The notes: generated by a model not told the origin, from the letters alone. A stretch of 64,000 bases of DNA from CAVRQM01 sp963732775 (GCA_963732775.1 CAVTAR010000003.1:310001-374000), one strand, 5' to 3'; counted from the first letter of the stretch, positions 8,368-18,034 are shown. Translations and numbers: made by a program.

Positions 8368-8398
8368 CGTCATGGCCGGGTCGAGCCCGGCCATGACG
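8368..8398. repeat. Palindromic extragenic repeat
   Basis: CGTCATGGCCGGG and its exact reverse complement flank TCGAG, giving a 13-bp perfect stem with a 5-base loop. It lies 20 bases after the ychF stop. Similar CATGGCCGGG...CCCGGCCATG palindromes are common extragenic repeats in high-GC alphaproteobacteria. It may also work as a transcript end. Confidence 0.7.
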
Positions 8399-8430
8399 GA
8401 CGGGGGCGGTTTGCCCCCCCGCTCGTCGCG

Positions 8431-9486
8431 GTGGTCCTGCCGCCGCGTGAGTCGTTTTCGCCGCAAAGTGGCGGGGCGATAGCACTTATCGTGTGGCGGC
8501 TGGCCGGGGCCGGGGCAGCGTTCGATGCCACCGTCACGGGTCGGCCGTTCACGCGTCCGGTCCCGCACGTTCCCTACCTCCCCGCCCCGCAAGCCTGGCG
8601 CCCCGCCCCCCTCGCCACCCGCTACGCCGCCGGCGTCGCGCGGGTGCTGCGCAAACTCCGCCCGGCGCTGATCGAGGTGCACAACCGCCCCGACGTGGCG
8701 CACGCCCTGCTGCCGCTCGGCGTGCCGGTGGCGCTGATGCTGCACAACGACCCTACGACCATGCGCGGGTTCTCGCGCATCGGCGACCTGCACGCCATGC
8801 TCGCCGTCTCGCGCTGGGTGGCCGAGCGCACAGGGCGGGCGGACTGCCAGGTGCTGCCCAACCCGATCGACCTCGCCGCCATACCGCCCCCAACGCCCGA
8901 GCGCGCGCGGAAAATCCTGTTCGCGGGGCGGGTGGTGGCCGACAAGGGGGCGGACGCCTTCGTCGCCGCCTGCGCGCTCGCCCTGCCGCGCCTGCCCGGC
9001 TGGACCGCCGAAATCATCGGCGCCGACGGTTTCGGCGCACGCACGCGCGAGACGCCGTTCCTGCGCCGCCTTCGCCCGCTGGCCCGCGCTGCGGGCGTGG
9101 CGATGCCGGGCTGGCGGCCGCACGCGGACGTGCTGGAGGCGATGGCGCGCGCGGCGATCGTGGTGGTGCCGAGCCGCTGGCCGGAGCCGTTCGGCATGAC
9201 GGCGCTGGAGGCCATGGCATGTGGCGCGGCCCTGGCCTACGCCCCGCGCGGGGGATTGCCGGAGGTAGTGGGCGATGCCGGTCTGCCGATGGATCCCGAC
9301 GACCCGGCCGGCATGGCGGACGCGCTGGTGTCGCTCGCCGGAAACCCCGCCCGGCGCGCGGCGCTGGAAACGGCGGGCCGGGCCAGGGCGCAGGCTTTCG
9401 ACGTGGCCCTGATCGCCGCCCGGCTCGACGCGATCCGGGCGGCGACGCTGGCCGCGTGGCCCGGCCGGGCGACGCACCCTATATGA
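8431..9486 (+). CDS. Glycosyltransferase family 4 (GT-B fold)
   Basis: A retaining GT-B sugar transferase, probably using a nucleotide sugar on a surface glycan. Visible features are the N-terminal donor-site region SPQSGGAIA, the inter-domain segment ILFAGRVVADKGAD, and the C-terminal signature PEPFGMTALEAMACG with its E-x7-E pattern. Starting at GTG 8431 gives 351 residues. An in-frame ATG at 8341 overlaps the end of ychF but would force translation through the palindromic repeat, so the downstream start is preferred; neither has a strong ribosome-binding site. No other glycan gene is adjacent, so the substrate is unknown. Confidence 0.85.
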   Translation: MVLPPRESFSPQSGGAIALIVWRLAGAGAAFDATVTGRPFTRPVPHVPYLPAPQAWRPAPLATRYAAGVARVLRKLRPALIEVHNRPDVAHALLPLGVPVALMLHNDPTTMRGFSRIGDLHAMLAVSRWVAERTGRADCQVLPNPIDLAAIPPPTPERARKILFAGRVVADKGADAFVAACALALPRLPGWTAEIIGADGFGARTRETPFLRRLRPLARAAGVAMPGWRPHADVLEAMARAAIVVVPSRWPEPFGMTALEAMACGAALAYAPRGGLPEVVGDAGLPMDPDDPAGMADALVSLAGNPARRAALETAGRARAQAFDVALIAARLDAIRAATLAAWPGRATHPI

Positions 9487-9515
9487 TCGCCCGAAGGCGA
9501 TGGAGTGACGCGACG

Positions 9516-10493
9516 ATGGATGGCGCGATATCGACGGACCTGGTGCCGGTGACGGTGCTCACCGGCTATCTCGGCGCGGGCAAGACGACCCTGCTAAACC
9601 GCATCCTGTCCGAACAGCACGGCAAGAAATACGCGGTCGTGATCAACGAGTTCGGCGAGCTAGGCGTCGACGGCGACCTGGTGGTGGACGCCGACGAGGA
9701 GGTGTTCGAGATGAACAACGGCTGCGTCTGCTGCACCGTGCGCGGCGACCTCATCCGCATCGTCGGCGGGCTGATGAAGCGGCGGGGCCGGTTCGACGGC
9801 ATCATCGTCGAGACCACCGGGCTCGCCAACCCGGCGCCGGTGGCGCAGACCTTCTTCGTCGACGAGACCATCCGCGCCAAGACCCGGCTCGACGCCATCG
9901 TGACCGTGGTCGATGCGAAGCACGTCGCCGCACGGCTGGCCGACAGCCCCGAGGCGCAGGAACAGGTCGCGTTCGCCGACGTGATCGTGCTGAACAAGAC
10001 CGACCTCGTCAGCGCCGACGAACTCGCCGCGACCGAGGCGAGGCTGCGGCAGATCAACCGCTTCGCCACCGTCCACCGCGCCGAGCGCGGCCGCGTCGCC
10101 ATGGCGGACATCCTCGGGCAAGGGGCCTTCGACCTGCAACGCGTGCTGGAGCGCGTGCCCGACTTTCTCGACAGCGACGAGCACTCCCACGACGACGACG
10201 TGCAGAGCATGAGCTTCGAGGTCTCGCACCCGATCGACCCGGAGCGGTTCCAGTCCTGGATCAGCCGCCTGCTCGCCGAGCAGGGGCAGCACATGCTGCG
10301 CACGAAGGGCATCCTCGCCTACCCCGGCGAGGCGCGGCGCTTCGCCTTCCAGGCGGTGCACATGATGGCCGACGGCGCTTTCGTGGGCCCGTGGCGCGAG
10401 GGCGAGGAGCGGCGCAGCCGGATCGTCTTCATCGGGCGCGGGCTGAACCGCCCGCAACTGCGCCGCGGCTTCGAGGCGTGCCAGGTCGGATGA
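9516..10493 (+). CDS. COG0523 (CobW/ZNG1-like) metallochaperone GTPase
   Basis: A 325-residue G3E-family GTPase thought to insert metal (usually zinc or cobalt) into client proteins. It has Walker A GYLGAGKTT (17-25), the metal-binding CVCC motif (70-73), the switch region ETTGLANPAP, and NKTD for guanine recognition. A short His/Asp-rich linker, DEHSHDDDV, could bind metal. A CobW C-terminal domain follows. The start at 9516 has GGAG 10 bases upstream. It overlaps the next gene, encoding a WD40 protein, by four bases, so the pair is probably translated together. The metal and client are not determined by the sequence. Confidence 0.92.
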   Translation: MDGAISTDLVPVTVLTGYLGAGKTTLLNRILSEQHGKKYAVVINEFGELGVDGDLVVDADEEVFEMNNGCVCCTVRGDLIRIVGGLMKRRGRFDGIIVETTGLANPAPVAQTFFVDETIRAKTRLDAIVTVVDAKHVAARLADSPEAQEQVAFADVIVLNKTDLVSADELAATEARLRQINRFATVHRAERGRVAMADILGQGAFDLQRVLERVPDFLDSDEHSHDDDVQSMSFEVSHPIDPERFQSWISRLLAEQGQHMLRTKGILAYPGEARRFAFQAVHMMADGAFVGPWREGEERRSRIVFIGRGLNRPQLRRGFEACQVG

Positions 10494-11530
10494 GCGCCAC
10501 GGCCTCGCTCGACCGCGTGCTGGAGCAGCGCGGGCGCCGGGCGGAACTCGATGCGTTCGTCGCCGCGGTTGCGTTCGACCGCGCCGGCGGCACGGCGGCG
10601 TTCGCGCTCGGCGACGGCACGGTGCGACTGGCGCCCCGCGCCGGCGATGCGTGGCGCACGCTGGAGGCGCACGATGGCGCGGTACTAGCGCTCGCCGACG
10701 ACGGCGCGGACGGCTTCGTCACCGGCGGCGACGACGGGAGGTTGCTGCGGCTCGACCGTCGGGGCGGCTTGGCGGAGATCGCGCGGTTCGGCTCGAAATG
10801 GGTCGAGCGCGTGGCCAGCTTCGCCGACGCAAAGGTGCGCCTGCTGGCCTGCGGGGTCGGCAAGCACCTGCACCTGTTCGACGGGTCCGGCGCGCGACTG
10901 AAATCGCTGGAACACCCGTCCACCGTCACCGGCATCGCCTTCGACGCGAAGGGCAAGCGGGTCGCGGCCAGCCACTACAATGGGGCGAGCCTGTGGTTCG
11001 TCGCGAGCCGGAGCGACAGCCCGCGCCGCCTCGAGTGGAAAGGCAGCCACACCGGCATCGCGATCGATCCGGATGGCGAGCACGTCGTGACCACCATGCA
11101 GGAGAACGCGCTGCATGGGTGGCGGCTGACCGACGGCCAGCACATGCGCATGTCGGGCTATCCCGCGAAGACGGGCTCGCTGAGCTTCACCCGCAACGGC
11201 CGCTGGCTCGCGACGGCGGGGGCGGAGAGCATCGTGCTGTGGCCGTTCTTCGGCGGCGGCCCGATGGGCAAGGCGCCCACCGAACTCGCGGGCGCGGTGG
11301 AGGGCGTGATCTGCACGCAGGTCGCCTGCCATCCGCGCCACGAGGCGGTGGCGGCGGGCTTCTCCGACGGCATGGTGCTGCTGGTCGAGATCGCCAGCAA
11401 GCGCGTGCTGCCGGTGGCGGGGCCCGGGCGCGGCCCGGTTTCGGCGCTGGCCTGGAGCAGCGACGGCGCGACGCTCGCCTTCGGCACCGAGACCGGGTTC
11501 GCCGCGCTGGTCGATTTCTCGCAAGAGTGA
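10490..11530 (+). CDS. WD40-repeat beta-propeller protein
   Basis: A 346-residue cytoplasmic protein with no signal peptide, composed of WD40-like blades. Repeated units such as GDGTVRLA, GGDDGRLLRL and SDGMVLLVEI alternate with segments like VTGIAFDAKGKRVAA. Such propellers are protein-interaction platforms. Its ATG lies inside the stop of the COG0523 GTPase (ATGA). This tight coupling suggests the propeller works with the metallochaperone, perhaps as a client adaptor; that is inference. No catalytic motif is seen. Confidence 0.85.
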   Translation: MSATASLDRVLEQRGRRAELDAFVAAVAFDRAGGTAAFALGDGTVRLAPRAGDAWRTLEAHDGAVLALADDGADGFVTGGDDGRLLRLDRRGGLAEIARFGSKWVERVASFADAKVRLLACGVGKHLHLFDGSGARLKSLEHPSTVTGIAFDAKGKRVAASHYNGASLWFVASRSDSPRRLEWKGSHTGIAIDPDGEHVVTTMQENALHGWRLTDGQHMRMSGYPAKTGSLSFTRNGRWLATAGAESIVLWPFFGGGPMGKAPTELAGAVEGVICTQVACHPRHEAVAAGFSDGMVLLVEIASKRVLPVAGPGRGPVSALAWSSDGATLAFGTETGFAALVDFSQE

Positions 11531-11540
11531 GGTAGCACCG

Positions 11541-12365
11541 ATGGACGTGATCTCCGCCCAAGGAATGCGGATGCCGAAGCTCGGGCTCGGCACGTGGCGG
11601 CTGCGCGGCGACGACGGGCGGCGCTCGATCGTCTCGGCGCTGGAACTCGGCTACCGCCACGTCGACACCGCACGGGCTTACGACAACGAGGAAGCGGTAG
11701 GCGACGCGCTGGCCAGCGTCTCGGTGCCGCGCGCAGAGGTGCATCTGACGAGCAAGGTCTGGTACACGGACCTGGCACCGGACGCGATCGAGCGTGCGCT
11801 GCACACCAGCCTGCGGCTGCTGCGCACCGAGTACGTCGATTTGTACCTGATCCATTGGCCGGCGCCGGACATGGACCTGCCCGCCGCGCTGAGACGGCTC
11901 ATGACGTTGCGCGAACAGCGGCTTGCGCGCGCCATCGGCGTCTCGAACTTTCCGGTGGCGCTGCTGCGCCAGGCGGTCGAGCAGGTCGGTGCCCCGATCG
12001 CCTGCAACCAGGTGGAATACCACGTGGGCCTCAGCCAGGCTCCGGTGCTGGCCTACGCGCGGGCGCACGACATGGCGGTCGCCGCCTACAGCCCGCTCGC
12101 GCGCGGCGGCTTGGACAACGATCCGGTGCTGGCCAGGATCGCCGGAAAACACGGCTGCACGCCGAGCCAGGTGGGGCTCGCCTGGCTGCTGAGACAGGAG
12201 GGAGTCGCCGCGATCCCGAAGGCGGCGCGGCCGGAGAGCCAGCGCGCCAACCTGGAGGCCGCGTCGCTGCGGCTGGACGAGGAGGACCGGGCGGCGATCG
12301 CGACGCTGCCGACGGACCAGCGGCTCATCGACCCGGGCTGGGCGCCGGCGTGGGATGCTGCCTGA
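11541..12365 (+). CDS. Aldo/keto reductase
   Basis: An NADPH-dependent carbonyl reductase of 274 residues, similar in layout to 2,5-diketo-gluconate reductases. The catalytic tetrad is visible as Asp42, Tyr47 (AYDNE), Lys72 (TSKVW) and His105 (LIHWP). The C-terminal cofactor segment IPKAARPESQRANLEA is also present. It starts ten bases after the WD40 gene and may be in the same transcript. It ends 13 bases from the stop of the oppositely oriented dnaE2. The substrate cannot be told from sequence. Confidence 0.92.
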   Translation: MDVISAQGMRMPKLGLGTWRLRGDDGRRSIVSALELGYRHVDTARAYDNEEAVGDALASVSVPRAEVHLTSKVWYTDLAPDAIERALHTSLRLLRTEYVDLYLIHWPAPDMDLPAALRRLMTLREQRLARAIGVSNFPVALLRQAVEQVGAPIACNQVEYHVGLSQAPVLAYARAHDMAVAAYSPLARGGLDNDPVLARIAGKHGCTPSQVGLAWLLRQEGVAAIPKAARPESQRANLEAASLRLDEEDRAAIATLPTDQRLIDPGWAPAWDAA

Positions 12366-12378
12366 AGGAGATAGACCG

Positions 12379-15300
12379 CTACCTGAAATCCCGCGTCGGC
12401 ACCCGGATGCCGCCCGGGCCGAACTGCGGCGGGAAGATGTCGCGCGGCTTTCGCGCCCGCGACTCGCGCGGGTCCGGCGCGCCGCCATGCGTCGCCTCGT
12501 CGCCGCGGCCCAGCGGCACCGGGAACGCTTCCTCGCGCTCGCCGACGCTGCGCAGCAAGCCGGACAGGTCGGTGAGGTGCTCGGCCACCACATGGATCAC
12601 CAGTCCCTCGCGCTGCACCCGGCCGCGGCACGCCACCATGCCGGCCGACAGGATCAGCCGGCGCTGCTGCTCGAAGCGGTCGGGCCACACGACCAGGTTG
12701 CCGATGCCGGTCTCGTCCTCGATGGTCATGAACAGCACGCCCTTCGCCGAGCCCGGACGTTGCCGCACCAGCACGATGCCGGCGACCTCCAGCCGCCGCC
12801 CGTCGCGCATGTCGGCCAGCGCCGCGCACGACACCATGCCGCGCGCGGCCAGCTCGTCGCGCAGGAACGAGACTGGTTGGCGGCGCAGCGAGAGCCCGAC
12901 GCTGCCGTAATCCTCCACCACCTCGCGCCCGAGCGTCATCGGCGGCAGGGCGACCGGGGGTTCGTTGGACTCCGGGCGACCATCCCCCACCCGGCCCTCC
13001 GGGCCACCCTCCCCACCAGGGGGAGGGAAAGCGCCCGTCTCCGTCCCCCGTTTGGGGAGGGTGGCGCGCAGCGCCGGGTGGGGGGCGGTGCGCGAGGCGT
13101 TCGCCACCTCGAACAACGGTAGCGGCGCGTCGGACAACCCGCCGATCGCCCACAACGCCGCGCGGCGGTCGAGGCCGAGTGCCGCGAACCCGTCCGCCTC
13201 GGCGATGCGCGTCAGCGCGGCAACCGGCACTCCGGCGCGGCGCCACACGTCGAGGATATCGGCGAATGCCACGTCACCCCGCGCGACAGTGATAGCGGCA
13301 CCGTCAGCGTTCGCCAGCCCCTTGGCCATGCGCAGCCCGAGCCGCACCGCGAGTGCCCCGCCCTCGCCGCGCTCCAGCGTGCAGTCCCACCGGCTCGCGT
13401 TCGCGCACAGCGGCCGTACCTCCACCCCATGGTCGCGCGCGTCGCGCACTACCTGTGCCGGCGCGTAGAACCCCATCGGCTGCGCATTAAGCAGTGCCGC
13501 GCAGAACACTGCCGGGTGGTGGCACTTCACCCACGACGAGGCGTAGGCGATCAGCGCGAAGCTCGCGGCGTGGCTCTCGGGAAAGCCGTAGCTGCCGAAG
13601 CCCTCGATCTGCTTGAAGATCTTCTCCGCGAACGCCCGCTCATAGCCGCGGGCGACCATGCCGGCGATCAGCTTCTCCTGGAAATGCGATACGCCGCCGG
13701 TCTGCTTAAAGGTTGCCATCGCGCGGCGGAGCTGGTCGGCCTCGGTCGGCGTGAACCCGGCGCAGACGATCGCCACCTGCATCGCCTGCTCCTGGAACAG
13801 CGGCACGCCGAGCGTCTTGCCCAGCACGCGCTCCAGCTCCGGCGTCGGATACGAGACGAGTTCCTTGCCTTCGCGGCGGCGCAGGTACGGATGCACCATG
13901 TCGCCCTGGATCGGCCCGGGGCGGACGATCGCGACCTCGATCACCAGGTCGTAGAACGTGGCAGGCTTCATGCGCGGCAGCATGGACATCTGCGCCCGGC
14001 TCTCGATCTGGAAGGTGCCGAGCGTGTCCGCGCGCCGGATCATGGCGTAGGTGGCCGGGTCCTCCGCCGGCACGCCGGCGATGTCGAGCATTTTCCCGCC
14101 CGGCTCGGCGAGCAGGTCGAACGCCCGGCGCAGGCAGCCGAGCATTCCCAGGCCCAGCACGTCGACCTTCATGAAGCGCAGCACGTCGATGTCGTCCTTG
14201 TCCCACTCGATCACCTGGCGATCCTGCATCGCGGCCGGCTCGATCGGCACCAGGTCGGCCAGCTTGTCGCGGGTCAGCACGAAGCCGCCGGGATGCGTGC
14301 CCATGTGGCGGGGAAACCCGATCAGCTCCTTGGACAACTGCAGCGCCAGCCGCAGGCGGCGGTCGGCGAGGTTCAGGTTCAGGCTCTCCGCGTGGCCCTC
14401 TTGTACGCCCTCGTCGGACCAGCCCCACACTTGGCCGGCCAGCGCGCCGGTCACGTCCTCGGTCAGCCCCAGCACCTTGCCCACCTCGCGGATCGCGCCG
14501 CGCGCGCGATAGCGGATGATGGTGGCGCACAGCGCGGCCCGATCGCGGCCGTAGTGCTTGTAGACCCACTGGATCACCTCCTCGCGCCGCTCGTGCTCGA
14601 AGTCGACGTCGATGTCGGGCGGCTCGCGGCGGGCGGCCGAGACGAAGCGCTCGAACAGCAGGCCGGAGCGGGTCGGGTCGATGGCGGTGATGCCGATGAC
14701 GAAACACACCGCCGAGTTGGCCGCCGAGCCACGTCCCTGGCACAGGATCCCCCTGCCGCGCGCGTACATCACGATGGAATGGACGGTGAGGAAGTAGGGC
14801 GCGTAGTCGAGTTCGGCGATCAGCGAGAGCTCATGTCGCAACTGCGCCAGCACCGCGTCCGCGGCACCCTCGGGGTAGCGCATCGGCAGCGACTCCCAGG
14901 TCAGTGCCTCGAGCGCCTGCTGGGCGGTCTGGCCAGGGATGCGGGTCTCGTCGGGGTACTGGTAGCGCAGCTCGCCCAGGTCGAACCGACAGCGATCGAC
15001 CACCTCCAGCGTGCGCGCGACCGCGTCCGGGTGGCGGGCGAACAGGCGCGCCATCTCGTCGGGCGCCCGCAGGTGCCGTTCGGCGTGGTCTTCGAGCCGC
15101 ACGCCCGCCTGGTCGATGGTGCAGCCCTCGCGGATGCAGGTCAGCACGTCCTGCAGCGCACGCCGCTCCGGCACGTGGTACAGCACGTCCCCGGTGGCGA
15201 CCGTCGGCACGCGAGCGGCCGACGCGAGGCGGGCCAGTCCGGCGAGCCGCACCGCGTCCCCGGGCCGTCGCCGCACGGTGAGCGCCGCATAGGCCCGCTC

Positions 15301-15729
15301 GCCAAGGACATCGCGCAGGCGCGATAGCCGCGCCGCCGCCAGCGCGTCGGGTGTCTCGCCCAGCAGCACGCCGAGCAGGCCGGCCGAGGCGGCGGCGAGA
15401 TCGGGCCAGTCGAGCGCGCAGCCGCCCTTTCCGGTGCGCGCCTTGCCGAGTGTCAGCACCTGGCAGAGCCGGGCATAGGCCGCGCGGTCGGTCGGGTACA
15501 GCAGCAGCGCCGTACCGTCGGCCAGGTCGGCCCGGCAGCCCACCACCAGGCGCACGCCCACCTCGCGCGCCCGCTGGTGCGCCCGCGCGATACCGGCCAG
15601 GGAGTTGCGGTCGACGATGCCGAGCGCCGGCAGGCCGAAGGCGGCCGCCTGGGCAAACAGTTCCTCCACATGGCTCGCGCCGCGCAGGAAGGAGTAGTTC
15701 GACGTGACCTGAAGCTCCGCGTACGGCAT
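12379..15729 (-). CDS. dnaE2: Error-prone DNA polymerase III alpha subunit DnaE2
   Basis: A 1116-residue C-family polymerase used in damage-induced mutagenic synthesis. It begins MPYAELQVTSNYSFLRGASH, the PHP domain start. The catalytic region includes GRGSAANSAVCF and the metal-binding PPDIDVDFEHERREE; a helix-hairpin-helix region and an OB fold (EDETGIGNLVVW) follow. The start at 15729 is preferred over one 27 bases upstream because homologues begin here. Between the HhH region and EVVEDY the protein carries about 45 extra residues encoded by a nested palindromic repeat. DnaE2 usually acts with ImuA and ImuB; neither is nearby. Confidence 0.95.
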   Translation of the reverse strand: MPYAELQVTSNYSFLRGASHVEELFAQAAAFGLPALGIVDRNSLAGIARAHQRAREVGVRLVVGCRADLADGTALLLYPTDRAAYARLCQVLTLGKARTGKGGCALDWPDLAAASAGLLGVLLGETPDALAAARLSRLRDVLGERAYAALTVRRRPGDAVRLAGLARLASAARVPTVATGDVLYHVPERRALQDVLTCIREGCTIDQAGVRLEDHAERHLRAPDEMARLFARHPDAVARTLEVVDRCRFDLGELRYQYPDETRIPGQTAQQALEALTWESLPMRYPEGAADAVLAQLRHELSLIAELDYAPYFLTVHSIVMYARGRGILCQGRGSAANSAVCFVIGITAIDPTRSGLLFERFVSAARREPPDIDVDFEHERREEVIQWVYKHYGRDRAALCATIIRYRARGAIREVGKVLGLTEDVTGALAGQVWGWSDEGVQEGHAESLNLNLADRRLRLALQLSKELIGFPRHMGTHPGGFVLTRDKLADLVPIEPAAMQDRQVIEWDKDDIDVLRFMKVDVLGLGMLGCLRRAFDLLAEPGGKMLDIAGVPAEDPATYAMIRRADTLGTFQIESRAQMSMLPRMKPATFYDLVIEVAIVRPGPIQGDMVHPYLRRREGKELVSYPTPELERVLGKTLGVPLFQEQAMQVAIVCAGFTPTEADQLRRAMATFKQTGGVSHFQEKLIAGMVARGYERAFAEKIFKQIEGFGSYGFPESHAASFALIAYASSWVKCHHPAVFCAALLNAQPMGFYAPAQVVRDARDHGVEVRPLCANASRWDCTLERGEGGALAVRLGLRMAKGLANADGAAITVARGDVAFADILDVWRRAGVPVAALTRIAEADGFAALGLDRRAALWAIGGLSDAPLPLFEVANASRTAPHPALRATLPKRGTETGAFPPPGGEGGPEGRVGDGRPESNEPPVALPPMTLGREVVEDYGSVGLSLRRQPVSFLRDELAARGMVSCAALADMRDGRRLEVAGIVLVRQRPGSAKGVLFMTIEDETGIGNLVVWPDRFEQQRRLILSAGMVACRGRVQREGLVIHVVAEHLTDLSGLLRSVGEREEAFPVPLGRGDEATHGGAPDPRESRARKPRDIFPPQFGPGGIRVPTRDFR
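12984..13084. repeat. Nested palindromic repeat inside dnaE2
   Basis: The outer arms CCCCCACCCGGC (12984-12995) and GCCGGGTGGGGG (13073-13084) are exact reverse complements. So are the inner arms GCCACCCTCCCC (13003-13014) and GGGGAGGGTGGC (13054-13065). The roughly 100-bp element keeps the dnaE2 frame open. It encodes a Pro/Gly/Arg-rich loop in the linker before the OB-fold region. It looks like a mobile extragenic palindrome that has landed in a coding gene. Confidence 0.85.
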
Positions 15730-15861
15730 CCCCTGCCCCCGCACCTGCCTATGCATGCCATCAAACCGTCACGGACGCCCGGCGCCCGGGCCGTGCTAGG
15801 CGATGGCCGGACCATACCGCCGCCCGGAGCCCCTGGCACCGGACGCACCAAGGAAGTGACG

Positions 15862-18034
15862 ATGCCGTTCATCACCCGCAGCTACGCCTTCACGCAGCTC
15901 GACTTCCCGAACGCGACGGCAACCTTCCAGGCCCTGACGGGGATCAACAACGCCGGTACACTGGTCGGCTACATCGGCGCCAACGGCTCTGGCGGACAGC
16001 CGCTGAGCGTCAGCTTCCTGTATCAGCCCGACGTCAATTTCGGCAATCCGTTCGGCGCGTTCACCAGCCCCGCCGGCACCCAGGTGCAGCTCGACGCGCT
16101 GAACAATGCGAGCACCTCGGCGACCGCTGTCGGCACCAGCCTGAGCGCCAGCGGCAGCGTCACCGGAACCATCACCGTCCAGGCAGCCGGCGGCAACACG
16201 CCCGCTCCCGGCCCAACGCCGCCGAATGGCGGGTTCAACGCGCACCTGCTCGGCATCAACGACGCCGGCGCCGAGGTCGGCTACTACGTCGTCAACACCC
16301 TCAGCCACGGCGTCACGGTCGCGAGCGACGTCGCGGCCAGCGTCTCGGGCGGCGGGCTCGTGGCCTTGGCGCCGACGCTCGCGGGCTCGGCCGGCACCGT
16401 GATGGGCGCGCGGGCCACCGGCATCGACGATGCCGGCAACATCGTCGGCACCATGACGGTGGCCGGCGCGGGCGGCACGGCGACGGTGGAGGGCTTCATC
16501 GACGCCCAGGGCGTCGCCAGCGTCGCCCCGTTCTTCGTCACGGGCTCGACGCGGACCGAGATCCTTGCCACCAACAACCAGTCCCAGATCGCCGGCGACT
16601 TCACCGACGCGACCGGGAACGTGCACGGCTTCGTCTACGACTACAGCACCAACACCTTCAACCAGGTCGATGCGCCCGGTGCGGCCGCGACGGTGGTCAA
16701 CAGCATCAACGACCAGGGCGACGTGGTCGGCTACTACGTCGACGCGAACGGCGTGACGCACGGCTTCCTCGACGCGCTGCTCGCCACCGGCGGCGGCCCG
16801 CAGGTCGTCCAGGATCCCCTCGCCGGCTCGACCGTGGCACTGGTGAAGGGCTCGAACGCGGTGCAGGTCGGGGGCTTCAACAGCGTCACCCTGCTCGACC
16901 CGGGGTTCGGGCACGCCACGCTGTCGGCGAACTCCGGCAACGATACGGTCAGCGTGCTAGGTGCCAGCGACACCATCGTGGCCACCTCGCCGGCAAACGA
17001 CCTGATCGACAATTCCAAAGGCGAAGCTGCCGTGATCTATCTCGGCTCGGGCACGAACACGCTGCTGTCGGGCATGGCGTCGACGGTGGTCTCGGCCGCA
17101 GGCGGCGCGGACACCATCACTGGCTACGGCTCGCTCATCTTCGCAGCCGGCCTCGCCACGGGCTCGGACACGGTCAGCGCCACCTCGCTCGCTGCGCTGG
17201 CCAACACCATCATCGGCGGCGCCGGCACGCTCGACGTGACCTCGCTCGACACGGTCGCGGGCACCCTGCTGTTCGGCGGTTCGGGTACTGACCGTGGTGG
17301 AGGGTCCGACCGTCACCTCGGTGGCCGGTTCGGTCGCGACAGCCGCCGCGGCGACGCTGGTCGGCGGGACCGGGACCAACTACCTCGTCGAAGGTTCGGG
17401 CGGCGGCCTCGTGGTCGGCGGCACAAGCGGCAGCAACTACCTGATTGGCAACGACGTCTCTGTGGGCGCGACCGCGTCGATGCCCGCCTCGGGCGGCATC
17501 CCCAGCGTGCCCGCGAGCCCCGGCAACCTCGCCCGGACGACGATCCTGGCCCTCTCCGGGGCCAGTACCATCACCGCCTACGCCGGCGCGGTGTTCCTCA
17601 CCGGGTCCACCAATCAGCTGGTGATCAGCGGCATCGCCGCCAGCGTCGGCAACCTGTCGCTGGTCGGCACCGGCTCGGCCGGCAACGACAAATACGTGCT
17701 GGGCACCGGCGGCGCCAAGGACCAGGTGTTCGAGGGGTCGGGCAATGATACGGTGTTCCTCGGCAGCGGCGGCAACGCGCAGATCGTGGAGGGGAGCGGC
17801 CGCGAGACGTTCTATCTCGGCTCCAACGTCGTCAGCGGAGCGGACACGATCTACGGCTTCACCGCCGGCAAGGACCAGGTGCTCCTGGCGACCTACGACC
17901 AGACGGCGGTGGACAAGGCCGTGCGCCAAGCCGCGCCCGGTCCCGGCGGCTCCTCGGTCGTCACGCTGAACGGGGTGCGGATCGAATTCTACGGTGTCGG
18001 CAGCCTCAGCACGTCGTCGTTCTCCCCGGGCTGA
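15862..18034 (+). pseudogene. Exported repeat protein with HAF-like and RTX-like repeats, frameshifted
   Basis: The reading frame from ATG 15862 (GGAAG upstream) contains five or more repeats of the form GINDAGAEVGYYV and GFVYDYSTNTF, like the HAF/extracellular-repeat family. Glycine/aspartate-rich repeats follow (GSGTNTLLSG, GGADTITGYG). At about 17280-17290 the frame breaks, and the rest (GSGNDTVFLGSGGN, FTAGKDQVLL) continues in the next frame from about 17288 to 18034. Removing one G of the GGG at 17283-17285 restores one protein of about 724 residues. There is no Sec signal, and the glycine-rich C-terminus resembles type I secretion substrates. Read as it stands, the first frame runs out of register to 17748. 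It is either a real mutation or a base-call error. Confidence 0.75.

Noticed and set aside
12984..13084. Insertion sequence inside dnaE2
   Set aside because: It is only about 100 bases with nested palindromes and no transposase or target duplication noticed. A non-autonomous palindromic repeat fits better.
13429..15327. 632-codon rightward frame opposite dnaE2
   Set aside because: It is His/Arg/Gln-rich low complexity with no domain. It is antisense to an intact conserved polymerase gene.
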